Origin: Mariniblastus sp.
Lineage (GTDB): Bacteria; Planctomycetota; Planctomycetia; Pirellulales; Pirellulaceae
Direction: 5' to 3'
Assembly (NCBI GenBank): GCA_029251085.1
Contig: JAQXDZ010000016.1
Span: 1 to 57,898 of the forward strand
DNA length: 57,898 nucleotides
Position 1 is the first letter of the stretch. Each line of letters opens with the position of its first letter. This document shows positions 34,497 through 43,929 of the stretch, one piece after another. Below the pieces are notes generated by a model. The model was not told the origin of the DNA. It saw only the letters and a program-made list of their open reading frames with translations, and did no database searches. Made by a program: the position numbers and the translations under genes.

Positions 34497-35933
34497 TCAA
34501 GCAATGATGTCTGAAATGACGGTTCCACCAACATCCGTCAGGCGGTAATCACGCCCGCTGTATCGGTAGGTCAGTTGTTCATGGTCAAGCCCCATCAGAT
34601 GGAGGATTGTGGCGTGGAGGTCGTGCACGTGCACGCGGTTTTCTACCGCTGTTAAGCCAAATTCGTCAGTGGCTCCATAGGTGATTCCCCCTTTGACGCC
34701 ACCGCCGGCCATCCAGGTTGTGAATCCGTAATGGTCATGGTCGCGTCCTTTTTGTCCCTCAGATGTCGGAGCCCGACCGAATTCACCCCCCCAGATGATC
34801 AGTGTTTCATCGAAAAGGCCACGCTGTTTCAGGTCTTGGATCAAAGCGGCAATTCCTCGATCACAGGCAGTAGCAAGTTTGCGATGGCCATCGACAATAT
34901 TTCCATGACCGGTGTCCCATGCGATATCGTAGCCATCGATGGAGAGCGAAAGCTGGACGGTTCGAACACCTCGCTCGATTAAGCGGCGGGCTAAGAGACA
35001 GCCTTTTGCATATTCGCTGTTGCCGTACATTTCCAGTGTGGATTTGGTTTCTCGAGACGTATCGAACGCGTCGGGGACGGCAAATTGCATTCGGAATGCC
35101 ATTTCCATAGCCTGAATGCTGGCTTCTAGCTGTTGATCTCCTTGTTGTCGGTGGAGGTCTAATTGGTTGAGTCGGGCTAAGAGGTCAGCCTGTTTTCGCT
35201 GGTCGACCTTGGGAAGCCATTTGTTTTTAAGGTCATCGAGGATGCGTTCGGGTTTCATGTCGTGAATGTTGACGTAGGTCCCGGTGTAGGCACCCGGTAA
35301 AAAAGCATTGCTCCAGTTAGCCAGTTTGTTACGAGGTTGAGCCCGCGGGCTCATAGCAATGAATCCGGGTAGATCTTGGTTTTCGGTACCGAGTCCATAT
35401 ACCATCCAGGAACCCATGCTGGGTCGACTTGGTTGCAAGTGTCCTGCATTCATCATCATCATCGCCCCGGCATGCTCGGGGATGTCGGTGTGCATCGAAT
35501 GAATAAAGCAAATGTCATCAACACATTGGGCAGTGTGCGGAAAAATTTCGCTAACGTATTTGCCACATTGGCCGTACTGTTTAAAAGAATAGGGAGACGG
35601 CATCAGTCCCATTTTTGTATTTCGCAGAGATTTTCGATCGACACATTCAGGACGCTCGCCGGCGTGTTTTGCAATTTCAGGCTTGTAGTCGAATGTGTCA
35701 ACTTGCGAAGGTCCGCCCGGCATGAATAGCTGAATAACGTGTTTCGCTTTTGGAGCAAAATGCGTTGACTTGGGTGCTAACGGTGACGTATTGCGACTTG
35801 TTTCAGAAAGTTGGCTGCCTAGTAGATGTGTTTGTGAAAGAACGCTGGCGAGTCCCATGGTGCCAAAGCCTGCCCCCAGTTTTCGCAAAGCGTCGCGGCG
35901 CGTCAGGGATGGAATTGGGTTGCGATGGAACAT
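34497..35933 (-). CDS. DUF1501 family protein, Tat-exported
   Basis: The 478-residue product begins with a twin-arginine-like signal (SLTRRDALRKLGAGFGTMGLASVL). It shows the DUF1501 blocks: HVIQLFMPGGPSQVDTFDYKP, SEIFPHTAQCVDDICFIHSMHTD, GGEFGRAPTSEG-x-GRDHDHYGF and LHATILHLMGLDHEQLTYRYSGRDYRLTDV. The fold is related to the alkaline phosphatase/sulfatase superfamily. Its substrate is unknown. As is usual in planctomycetes, it directly follows (44 bases) a DUF1549/DUF1553 cytochrome gene, so the two form a conserved pair. Confidence 0.93.
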   Translation of the reverse strand: MFHRNPIPSLTRRDALRKLGAGFGTMGLASVLSQTHLLGSQLSETSRNTSPLAPKSTHFAPKAKHVIQLFMPGGPSQVDTFDYKPEIAKHAGERPECVDRKSLRNTKMGLMPSPYSFKQYGQCGKYVSEIFPHTAQCVDDICFIHSMHTDIPEHAGAMMMMNAGHLQPSRPSMGSWMVYGLGTENQDLPGFIAMSPRAQPRNKLANWSNAFLPGAYTGTYVNIHDMKPERILDDLKNKWLPKVDQRKQADLLARLNQLDLHRQQGDQQLEASIQAMEMAFRMQFAVPDAFDTSRETKSTLEMYGNSEYAKGCLLARRLIERGVRTVQLSLSIDGYDIAWDTGHGNIVDGHRKLATACDRGIAALIQDLKQRGLFDETLIIWGGEFGRAPTSEGQKGRDHDHYGFTTWMAGGGVKGGITYGATDEFGLTAVENRVHVHDLHATILHLMGLDHEQLTYRYSGRDYRLTDVGGTVISDIIA

Positions 35934-35977
35934 GCGATGGGCCTGTTTGAGGGTGTCTTAAGTAACCAAAGTGTAAT

Positions 35978-38374
35978 TTACCGGACGTACATAAACTCAT
36001 TTGCACTCAAAAGTACTTGGGCGTACCGATCCCAATTCGATAAATGATCTGTGTTTTGATCACTCTTAATAAATTGTAATCCAATTTCGATTTCTTCGGG
36101 GTTGGGTTCGCGTTGGTAGAGCCAGCGATAGGCTAGGTGAATTTTCTCCGTATCGGAGTTGCCTGCTGGAGGGTTACCTGCTGGATTGCCAAGCCGCTGC
36201 ACAAGTGATTTTGCACGCGCCATCATGAAATCGCTATTCAAAAGAAAAAGAAACTGTTGAGGAACGATACTATTTGGACGTTGGGCAACGGTTGCTCGCA
36301 TGAGTGGGAAATCAAAACGTCGAAGAAAACGGTCGGATTCATAAACGTCGCCGTTACGACTTACTTTGGCGTACAGCGTTCGACGTTTGTTTCTCGTTGT
36401 GTCCGGCAGGGATGGCCCGCCGGCTTGCATGTCCAATTCACCGGTGACAGCTAAAAGAGAATCTCGAAGCGATTCAATGTCCATCCGCCGCGGTGACATT
36501 CGCCACAGTAAACGGTTGTCGCCGTCGCGACGAAATGCTTCTGGATTATTTTCGCTGCTTAATTGGTAGGTTTGCGAGTTCATTATTTTCCGATGAAGCG
36601 ATTTCAAGGACCAGCCGTCGGCGACGAATTCGCTTGCCAGCCAATCCAATAGTTTTGGATGGGTTGGTTTTTCTCCAAGTGTTCCAAAGTTGCTAGGTGT
36701 CGACACCAATCCGGTGCCAAAATGGTGCATCCAAATTCGGTTCACAAATACACGCGTGGTAAGCGGGTTTTCCGAGTGAATGATTGCATTGGCGAGCTCG
36801 ACTCGTCCGCTCCCATTTTGGTACGCTTCCGTATTTCCTGAAGATATCAAACGCAGGAATCGACGAGGAGCGACGTCCCCAGTTTTTCGCAAATTACCCC
36901 GAATCGCAATTTTCATATTTGCATTGCCGGTATCGCGAAGGGAATGTGCAGTTTCATAACCTGGGGGTTGATCTGCGAGCAGCGTTTCTAAATTTGGAAT
37001 CCACTGATCGAGACTTTCTTGCTCATCGAGCGTTGGCTCCCGTTTTTCCTGCCGCAGTTTGTTTTGGAGCGGGTTGATTTTTTTATTGAGTGCGTCGACT
37101 TGTTGTCGGTGTTGATTAAATTGATTGACAATTTCTGCAGGAGCCAGGGGCCGGTCATGAACCGTTGTGTTGTTAAAGATACCGGCAAGCGAGTAGTAAT
37201 CGATTTGCGGAATTGGATCAAATTTATGATCATGACAGCGTGCGCAAGATCCTGTGATTCCCATGAGTCCGCGGGTGAGTGTGTCGACTCGATCATCTAA
37301 GGTTTCGCCTTTCGCTTGTGCGACACTGTCGGGGTCGCCGCCGTCGGATTGATAGGTTGGCCCCAAAGCAAAAAAGCCAGTTGCGATGGCTTGATCGTTT
37401 TGAGTTGAAAGGTCACCGGTAATTTGAAGCCGTATGAATTCGTTAATGGGTAAGTCTTTGTTAAAAGAATCAACCACCCAGTCGCGATAACGCCAGGCTT
37501 GATCTAGCGGTTTGTTGTCCATGAATCCGCCTCGACCATCACTAAATCGGGCGACATCGAGCCAGTGCCTCGCCCATCGCTGTCCGTACTGCGGTGTTGC
37601 TAATAACTCATCCACTAAAGTTGCCACTGCTTGTGGGTAATCCGCGGCAGCGGATAAAACGAAGGTATCCATCTGGGCAGGAGTGGGCGGGATCCCGATC
37701 AGGTCGTTGTAGATGCGACGCGCTAAAATTACTGGACTGGCCGGGGAGTTCGAGGGTAAGTTTGCGGCGGTTCGTCTGGCAGTGACAAAATAGTCAATCG
37801 GGCTGAGACCAGATTCGGGGGTTGGGTTGAACAGCAAGGGGCGCTTTACCGGTTGCCAAGCCCAATGGCTTTGTCGTGCCGCTTCCCAGTCAAAGCTAGA
37901 CCAGTCAGTTTTTTCAGACGTTGGACGGGTTCCCGGTGCCGAAGTTACTCTTGGCCATGGAGCACCCATTTCAACCCACTGGGTTAGCGCAGCAATTTGT
38001 TCCGGATTGAGTTTGCCGTCAGGGGGCATTTCCATGGAAGTGTAGTTGATGGAATCGATCAACAAACTATCTCCAGGGTGCCCCGGCGTGATTGCAGTCC
38101 CTGAATCGCCGCCGGTAATTAACCCAAGTCGGCTGTCGACGTACAGGCCGCCCCGCAGTTCTGGCGCGTCGGTACTGTGACAGTGATAACATTTCTCAAT
38201 GAGTAGCGGGCGTATTTTGGCTTCAAAAAACTCAATCTGTTCGGCCGGGAAATTTGCTTTTTCTTCCACCACTTCTTGCCCAAGTGTCTGCAATGCAAGT
38301 GTGCTAATTGAAAAGAGAGAGACCAGAAAGGCTCTTTGGATCACAGCAGAGGGTAAAAAAAATCGTTGACTCAT
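35978..38374 (-). CDS. Exported PSCyt1-DUF1549-DUF1553 planctomycete cytochrome protein
   Basis: The 798-residue product has a signal peptide (LVSLFSISTLALQTLG). A PSCyt1 haem region follows with CYHCH at residues 62-66 and GLYVDSRLGLITGGDSG. DUF1549 comes next (about 180-390; RRIYNDLIGIPPTPAQ, WARHWLDVARFSD) and includes a second CxxCH in SCARCHDHKFDPIPQ. DUF1553 is at the C-terminus (about 500-770; NRIWMHHFGTGLVSTPSNFG, RRMDIESLRDSLLAVTGELD). It is somewhat shorter than many relatives. It is paired with the DUF1501 gene and heads the minus-strand block leading into the glycan genes. Function of the family is unknown; electron transfer outside the cytoplasm is inferred. Confidence 0.93.
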   Translation of the reverse strand: MSQRFFLPSAVIQRAFLVSLFSISTLALQTLGQEVVEEKANFPAEQIEFFEAKIRPLLIEKCYHCHSTDAPELRGGLYVDSRLGLITGGDSGTAITPGHPGDSLLIDSINYTSMEMPPDGKLNPEQIAALTQWVEMGAPWPRVTSAPGTRPTSEKTDWSSFDWEAARQSHWAWQPVKRPLLFNPTPESGLSPIDYFVTARRTAANLPSNSPASPVILARRIYNDLIGIPPTPAQMDTFVLSAAADYPQAVATLVDELLATPQYGQRWARHWLDVARFSDGRGGFMDNKPLDQAWRYRDWVVDSFNKDLPINEFIRLQITGDLSTQNDQAIATGFFALGPTYQSDGGDPDSVAQAKGETLDDRVDTLTRGLMGITGSCARCHDHKFDPIPQIDYYSLAGIFNNTTVHDRPLAPAEIVNQFNQHRQQVDALNKKINPLQNKLRQEKREPTLDEQESLDQWIPNLETLLADQPPGYETAHSLRDTGNANMKIAIRGNLRKTGDVAPRRFLRLISSGNTEAYQNGSGRVELANAIIHSENPLTTRVFVNRIWMHHFGTGLVSTPSNFGTLGEKPTHPKLLDWLASEFVADGWSLKSLHRKIMNSQTYQLSSENNPEAFRRDGDNRLLWRMSPRRMDIESLRDSLLAVTGELDMQAGGPSLPDTTRNKRRTLYAKVSRNGDVYESDRFLRRFDFPLMRATVAQRPNSIVPQQFLFLLNSDFMMARAKSLVQRLGNPAGNPPAGNSDTEKIHLAYRWLYQREPNPEEIEIGLQFIKSDQNTDHLSNWDRYAQVLLSANEFMYVR

Positions 38375-38530
38375 GGTGCTTAAAGTCGCAAGGTCAAGAA
38401 ACGGTTGGAAAGGTGTCGATGTGTCACCGGTGACTTACTCTATGAATTGGTTATAGTCTAAAGGAAATAATTGTCGAGGAAATGGATTCCAGAGCGATCG
38501 TTTACGATAGTGGCATTTTATTTTTGCGTG

Positions 38531-38556
38531 TTTTTGGGCATGCTTTTTGGGCATGC
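38531..38556. repeat. Two adjacent 13-bp direct repeats with GCATGC cores
   Basis: TTTTTGGGCATGC occurs at 38531-38543 and again at 38544-38556 with no spacer. A degenerate third copy (TTTTTGCGTG) starts ten bases earlier. It lies 26 bases upstream of the 38583 gene, between divergent genes. A regulator site or slippage duplication are possible. Confidence 0.6.
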
Positions 38557-38582
38557 TAATAGGTTCTGGCGTTTTGTAGGGT

Positions 38583-40718
38583 GTGGTTGACGAGATGAAT
38601 GTAACTGAATTTGCTGAACAAATCGTGTTTGGAACGACACTAGAAGATAAATTAGCTGCGCCAGGAGATCTCGATTTTTCGGAGGTGACCGAAATGTCGA
38701 AAGTTGTTCAATCGATTTCTGCGCCGGGACGACCAGTGGGCTTGGCGATGCAGTCCATTGCTGGAAAAAATATCAAACCGCCGCGGGATGAAAATCTTGG
38801 GAACGATCTCGCGCGAGGCCAGTTGCTTCATTTCCTTGCCAATCATGAATTGTTGGCAACTGAGTTGATGGCATTGGTGTTATTGAAGTTTCCGAATGCC
38901 CCATACGCGTTTCGCCGAGGAGTGTTGGTGACACTTCAAGAGGAGCAAGAGCATACTCGAATGTACGTGCGGCGCATGAAAGAATGTGGGGTCGAGTTTG
39001 GGAGTTACCCACTGAGTGGTCAGTTTTGGCGAGTCGTTGAACCGATGCAGTCTCCCCTCGATTTTGTTGCCCGTTTGAGTTTGACGTTTGAGCAGGCGAA
39101 TCTTGATTACAGTCAGCACTTTGCAAAATTGTTTCATCGTTTGGGAGACCAAGTAACGGCGGATTTGTTATGGCAGATCTATGAGGATGAGATTGGTCAT
39201 GTGAAACATGGGCTCCAGTGGTTTCGAGAATGGAAAAACGAAAAGCAGACGGACTGGCAAGCGTATCAACATGCGTTGGAATTTCCGATGTCGCCGCAGC
39301 GAGGGCGAGGCACCTACGGGGCGTTTAACCGCGAGGGACGAAAACGCGCTGGCTTGAATGATGAATTTATCGACGCGATGGAGGTTTTTAGTAAGTCTCG
39401 CGGACGGTCGACAACGGTTCGCTGGTTTGACCCGGGAGCGGAATCAGAACTCGCTGGTGAAAATCATGCGAAAGCCAAAGCTCTCCTGCAGCAACTGGAG
39501 CAAGACTTGGCGATGGTGTTGGTCGCGGTCTCTAAGCCAGATGATGTGATATTGTCAAACCGTACTCCTTCTAAACAACTCCGTAAACACTGGGTTGATC
39601 GGGGAGTTGAATTGCCAGAATTTTTTGCGACTGATCGGCGAGATAAGTTACTTGAAAGAAAACTGCGAGATTGCAGTCCCTGGGCTTGGACGCCAAAGAA
39701 CCACGGGATAGCCAATTCATTAAAATCTTCATTGCGTCATCTATCGACTCCCTGGCATCGCGACCAGGCTTGGCTGTATCGTAAGTCGTGGAGTATTGCG
39801 AAAACGAGAGCGTGGATGGGGCAGGCGACGGAACGGGAAGAACTGCCCGATTGGTTTGCCGGCCAGGAGGTACTGGGTAATCCAGTAAGTAGTTTGCTCG
39901 AGGTTGAATCAGCGCTTCGTGATTTCAAGTCTCGGGGGTACGCCCAGGCAATTTACAAAACAGATCTTGGTGCGTCGGGGCGGGGACAGAAGAGGGTCGC
40001 ATGTGAGTTACCATTAAATCAACACGACCTAGGTTGGCTCGAGAACGAGTTTGCTCGATCACGGGAAGATGGTTCATTGCCCCGTGGCATTCTTGAACCA
40101 GAGTTATTACGGCGAACAGATATTTCATTTTTGTGGAATTTTGATTTGCAGCGACAAAACTTGGATTTTATGGGTTGGACACAACCTGTGATCAGCCGAG
40201 GGCGTCGTTTTTCTGGCACTGTCTTGGGCGCACCATTTTCAAACTGTGATGCAGAGACAAAACGATTTTTGCTCGAGAATCGGTGTGCTCGATTGCAGCG
40301 TACGGAACAGTGGCTTGCTGAACATTTGAATCCAGCATTGTGTGAAGCTGGATTCAATGGCTATCTAGGAGTTGATGCTTTTGTTTTTGAGGATGCGACT
40401 GGGGCTTTAAAAATAAAACCATTGGTAGAATTGAATCCACGAATGACGATGGGGCATATTGCGCTAAGTTTAGAGAAACGTCTAGCGCCCGGTGTAACCG
40501 CGGAGTTTCGAATATTTACAATCGAAGAATGGAAAGCGGTAAGCGAATCTCTCGAGAGAGTGCAATATCAGGCCTCAGCGATTGCTGGGAAACGGCAAGT
40601 CAGGTGGCAGGCGGGTGTTATTCGCTTGGGTGAACCATCTTCTCGAGCGAAGTATGTTCCTGCATTGCTTGTGGGAGAGGCAGTTTTAAAGAGATGCAAA
40701 GAATATCTGCAATCATAA
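38583..40718 (+). CDS. DUF455 ferritin-like domain fused to an ATP-grasp-like domain
   Basis: The 711-residue product has no signal peptide. Residues about 70-215 match DUF455 ferritin-like four-helix proteins. All six likely metal ligands are present: Glu94 (HELLATELM), E121-x2-H124 (EEQEHTRMY), Glu170 (LTFEQANLD) and E203-x2-H206 (DEIGHVKHG), the diiron pattern. Residues about 270-711 contain an ATP-grasp-like region ending in VELNPRMTMGHIAL (about 617-630), where Glu and Asn would bind Mg-ATP. GFNGYLGVDAFVFED lies ahead of it. A cytoplasmic diiron oxidase or hydroxylase coupled to an ATP-dependent ligase is inferred; the substrate is unknown. GTG 38583 is used; ATG 38595 is an alternative. 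It converges with the kinase gene, 20 bases apart. Confidence 0.75.
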   Translation: MVDEMNVTEFAEQIVFGTTLEDKLAAPGDLDFSEVTEMSKVVQSISAPGRPVGLAMQSIAGKNIKPPRDENLGNDLARGQLLHFLANHELLATELMALVLLKFPNAPYAFRRGVLVTLQEEQEHTRMYVRRMKECGVEFGSYPLSGQFWRVVEPMQSPLDFVARLSLTFEQANLDYSQHFAKLFHRLGDQVTADLLWQIYEDEIGHVKHGLQWFREWKNEKQTDWQAYQHALEFPMSPQRGRGTYGAFNREGRKRAGLNDEFIDAMEVFSKSRGRSTTVRWFDPGAESELAGENHAKAKALLQQLEQDLAMVLVAVSKPDDVILSNRTPSKQLRKHWVDRGVELPEFFATDRRDKLLERKLRDCSPWAWTPKNHGIANSLKSSLRHLSTPWHRDQAWLYRKSWSIAKTRAWMGQATEREELPDWFAGQEVLGNPVSSLLEVESALRDFKSRGYAQAIYKTDLGASGRGQKRVACELPLNQHDLGWLENEFARSREDGSLPRGILEPELLRRTDISFLWNFDLQRQNLDFMGWTQPVISRGRRFSGTVLGAPFSNCDAETKRFLLENRCARLQRTEQWLAEHLNPALCEAGFNGYLGVDAFVFEDATGALKIKPLVELNPRMTMGHIALSLEKRLAPGVTAEFRIFTIEEWKAVSESLERVQYQASAIAGKRQVRWQAGVIRLGEPSSRAKYVPALLVGEAVLKRCKEYLQS

Positions 40719-40738
40719 ACTGGGGATGAAGTTGGCAA

Positions 40739-42274
40739 TTAGTTTTCGATTTTAATTGCTTTTAAGCGATCTAGAATTTCCTGGCAGTTCGCCATTCGTT
40801 TCTCGCGGTCTTTTTGCATCATTGATTCCAGTAGTTGGAGCAGGTCAGCAGGAATGTAATTTTCCCCGGACGCAAACTCCGGCTCGAATTTCTTGACGGC
40901 TTCGATTGTGTCGAGGTTGCTAAACCTTCGGAATACTTGACTTCCAAAGAGCATTTCATAACCGACAGTGCCAACCGAAAAGATGTCGCTTCGATAGTCT
41001 GCTGGTAATCCCGTTAAGCATTCGGGTGACATGTATTCGAGCGTTCCGGAGATCGAGTTTGCTTTTTCTTTGTTTTTAAACTTCTCGTGAGAGAGCCCAA
41101 AATCGAGGAGTCGGCAGTTTTGTTCGTCTTGGAAAAGCATGATATTATCAGGCTTGATATCGCGATGGACTAGTCCGCCTACATGGACGGCGTCGAGTCC
41201 TTTGGTGATTTGAGAAAGCAGGCGAATGACGGTCGAGACATCGATGGGGCCTTCTTTGATCTTTGCCCGAAGTGTGCGACCCGTTAAATACTCCATCACG
41301 ATGAAAGGACGTCCGTCCGTTTCACCAACATCGAAAATCTGAACAACGTAGGGGCTAGAGATTCTAGCCATCGCACGGGCTTCTTCAAGGAAATGCTGAA
41401 CTTGATCGTCTTTAAGTGTTTCAGCTTTTAGTGTTTTCAGTGCGACGGTTCTGCGAAGATAAATGTCTCGAGCTTTTAAGACCGAACCCATGCCCCCGGT
41501 GCCGAGGAGAGAAAGAATTTCATAGCGGCCAAAATTCTTGGGCAAATTGGTATCTTGAAGGTTCTCGGAAACTTCAAAATCGAGATCGCTGCGATTTTTA
41601 TTGTCAAAGATCGTAGCGGATTTAATTGCATCAAGATCGGCGACGACGGTTTCGCTGTTGAAGTGGCCTTCGAAACTACCAGAGGGAGACTCGGGCAATT
41701 GTTCGATGAAAAAGTTTGCGTCTGATCGAATGGAAGTGTTTCGTTTTACACTGAAAGTACAAAAAGCCTGACTGTCCTGTGTGCAGGTGATTTGATCGAC
41801 GCTGATGTCTTCTTCGTAGTATTTTGCAATCCCTTCGATGATTCCGTGAGCGAGGGCGCAAAGGCCTCGCCGAGAAGTGTAGACGACTTCGATTTCGTTT
41901 TCACCAACCCTAAAGGCCTGAATGTTTGCCGGTTGGGCCTTCGCGTTTTGAACTTTGATAGTGGTGTGGATGAGAGTTTCAACATTCGATAAGACTTCGA
42001 ATGTTTTCCACGAGGGATGGAGCAAGTGATTGGCGAAATTAATTAGCTCGGCGGCGGCGAACTTGCCCAATTCCCGCAAAAGCGATGCGGGTTTCATATC
42101 CAAAGCTTTGCATGCAGCGTTGACAATTCCGCCAATGTACTCATCTGGGTATATTTTGACGGGCGAAAAGTACGTGACTGGGCAGTCCGCTTGTACAAGC
42201 AGGTCGCGCCAAGTTTGATTCCCATAGTTTGATTCAACAAACTTTTGAGTCACGCAGTAAATCGTTCCGTGCAT
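40739..42274 (-). CDS. H-NOX (haem NO/O2-binding) domain fused to Ser/Thr protein kinase
   Basis: The 511-residue cytoplasmic product starts with an H-NOX domain (1 to about 180). MHGTIYCVTQKFVESNYG is the usual opening, His103 in SNVETLIHTTIK sits at the proximal haem-ligand position, and Y132-x-S134-x-R136 (YTSRR) is the haem-propionate motif. The numbering matches soluble guanylate cyclase (H105, Y135/S137/R139). A linker of about 70 residues leads to a complete Hanks-type kinase (250-510): GTGGMGS P-loop at 258-264, Lys280 in VALK, HRDIKPDN at 370-377, DFG at 391-393 and EYMSPE at 413-418. There is no membrane segment or PASTA repeat. It likely senses NO or O2 and phosphorylates target proteins. 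H-NOX domains usually pair with histidine kinases, cyclases or chemotaxis domains. Confidence 0.9.
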   Translation of the reverse strand: MHGTIYCVTQKFVESNYGNQTWRDLLVQADCPVTYFSPVKIYPDEYIGGIVNAACKALDMKPASLLRELGKFAAAELINFANHLLHPSWKTFEVLSNVETLIHTTIKVQNAKAQPANIQAFRVGENEIEVVYTSRRGLCALAHGIIEGIAKYYEEDISVDQITCTQDSQAFCTFSVKRNTSIRSDANFFIEQLPESPSGSFEGHFNSETVVADLDAIKSATIFDNKNRSDLDFEVSENLQDTNLPKNFGRYEILSLLGTGGMGSVLKARDIYLRRTVALKTLKAETLKDDQVQHFLEEARAMARISSPYVVQIFDVGETDGRPFIVMEYLTGRTLRAKIKEGPIDVSTVIRLLSQITKGLDAVHVGGLVHRDIKPDNIMLFQDEQNCRLLDFGLSHEKFKNKEKANSISGTLEYMSPECLTGLPADYRSDIFSVGTVGYEMLFGSQVFRRFSNLDTIEAVKKFEPEFASGENYIPADLLQLLESMMQKDREKRMANCQEILDRLKAIKIEN

Positions 42275-42873
42275 TTCTCGATGTGCTTAGATGATAGTGG
42301 TGTGCAAGGCAAATAATTTACTGATTGCAAGATAAACGAACCGGTATCCTAATCTACGTCATAAATCGTTAGGGAGTTAACCGGTTTCACAACCGTGAGC
42401 ATTATGAGTCATGGTATAACGGAAATCAAACTGTCAGTTTTTTCGGTTAGTCAAAAGTTTGAGGCTCAAATTGGGTTGCCGGCAGTCTCTTGGTCGCGAA
42501 ATTCTCCTTAATTCAGGGGGTTTAATCAAAAAAAACAAATCACTGGATAGACGACACCCGTTGAATGGGGAAAGAAAGTTTCGGCCGGTTGTACGGAATT
42601 GTATCGAATAAACGGGATATTTCAGTGCATCTTTTCGGCAGGATGGCTGGGGGTGAATTGTGCCGGTAGTGTTCTTAATTGGTGTTCGCTGAAAATCAGC
42701 AAATTTGGATGGTGAGGTTTGCCTTTATTTTCTACGATGCCCTCAAAGTTGGTAAACAAAGTCAGTTGTCGGCAGCGATTTTGTAAAGTGCTTGCATCTT
42801 TTAATGGCTGTTAAGCCAGAGGGATTAAGTCGGTAAAAGCAGCGACTCCCGTTCAATACCTAGGTACTATTTA
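42275..42873. other. Intergenic region of 599 bases
   Basis: No gene is supported. Only small hairpins are visible: GCTGA-AAA-TCAGC at 42688-42700 and TGGCT-GTTA-AGCCA at 42805-42818, plus two AACCGGT copies near 42338 and 42378. It must hold promoters for the divergent H-NOX kinase and outer-membrane protein genes. I saw no tRNA or known riboswitch pattern. Confidence 0.5.
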
Positions 42874-43857
42874 ATGATACGCGGTTTACTTCATTTTTCA
42901 CTCGGTTTGCCTTTGGTTTTCACTTCTATTTGTTTAGGGGTTCAACTCGAAACTGGCTCTCAGGTGGTGGGACAGCAAGCCATTGGTGGAGATTTTATCC
43001 AGCCGGTTGGTGAGAACAGCAATTTAAGTTTAGCCCCAGCGTCTTCTGGCGAATTTGTTGAGCCATCCAAAGGTTATTCGCGCAGGCCTCCCGTTGGATG
43101 GAAAGCCGAGTGGATTGCGGATTCAGAGACGGGCATGGCGAGCACAGATTTTAATGTTTCGTTGCCATTGTTGTTCATTGGAACTCCACCTCCGATTGTT
43201 AAGATTGGTGTGAATTACACATCTCTTCAGACCCCTGAGTCGTATGGGATTCCAGAAGACTTGTTTGAGTATTCGATCGGGATTGCCTCGGTCCGTAAAC
43301 TTAACGAGAGGTGGAATGTACGTACGATTCTTGGTGTGGAGTTGGCAACCGACAATCAAAATCGTTCGAGCGATGCGTGGCGGTTTCGAGGCGGCGTGTT
43401 CGCGACCTATTCCAAAAACGACAACGTAAGTTGGACATTGGGTGCCATCGCAATGGGTCGGCAAGACTTGCCGGTCATTCCAGTCATTGGCGCTGTGTGG
43501 CAACCCAACCCGTCCGTCAGAGTCGATCTTGTCTATCCCCAGCCGCGAGTCAACCGTTTGTTATTCGACGATGGTGATCGTCAGCAGTGGATTTATCTTG
43601 GTGGGGGTACGAGTGGTTCAACGTGGGGTTACCAGCAGTTTGATTCGACAGATGATCAATTGACGTACAGTGATCTAAGGGTTGTTCTTGGCTTGGAGTC
43701 GCGACCGGCGGGCTCATCGGGGAAACCGTTTGTGAGAGGTAAGACGATGCAACTTGAATTGGGTTACGTTTTCTCGCGTCAGTTGGAATTTGAGCAAGAG
43801 ACACGAGAAGAATCCCTGGGAGACGCGTTGATGATGTCCTTTTCAACGAAATTTTGA
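42874..43857 (+). CDS. Predicted outer-membrane beta-barrel protein, DUF6268-like
   Basis: The 327-residue product has a signal peptide (LLHFSLGLPLVFTSICLG). A 60-residue linker follows and then alternating amphipathic strands (WKAEWIADSETG, PPIVKIGVNYTSLQ, WNVRTILGVELATD, WTLGAIAMGRQ, VRVDLVYPQPRVNRLL). It ends in MSFSTKF, a terminal Phe typical of BAM-dependent barrels. The VKIGVNYTSL and PEDLFEYSIGIASVRKLNERW segments resemble the DUF6268 barrel family found in planctomycetes. Transport role is unknown. Confidence 0.65.
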   Translation: MIRGLLHFSLGLPLVFTSICLGVQLETGSQVVGQQAIGGDFIQPVGENSNLSLAPASSGEFVEPSKGYSRRPPVGWKAEWIADSETGMASTDFNVSLPLLFIGTPPPIVKIGVNYTSLQTPESYGIPEDLFEYSIGIASVRKLNERWNVRTILGVELATDNQNRSSDAWRFRGGVFATYSKNDNVSWTLGAIAMGRQDLPVIPVIGAVWQPNPSVRVDLVYPQPRVNRLLFDDGDRQQWIYLGGGTSGSTWGYQQFDSTDDQLTYSDLRVVLGLESRPAGSSGKPFVRGKTMQLELGYVFSRQLEFEQETREESLGDALMMSFSTKF

Positions 43858-43929
43858 AACGGTTTGAAGAGGCAAGAGGATTCGGAGCGGAGGCCTTTCA
43901 ATGGGATCCGATTTTAGATTGGCCGGTTG

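Noticed and set aside
34382..34534. N-terminal extension of the PfkB kinase
   Set aside because: The extra 51 codons overlap the DUF1501 gene and do not resemble the family; ATG 34381 begins the conserved domain.
42275..42873. Searched for a tRNA, riboswitch or small RNA in the 599-base gap
   Set aside because: No T-arm-like sequence with matching acceptor pairing and no strong terminator was found; only weak 5-bp hairpins.
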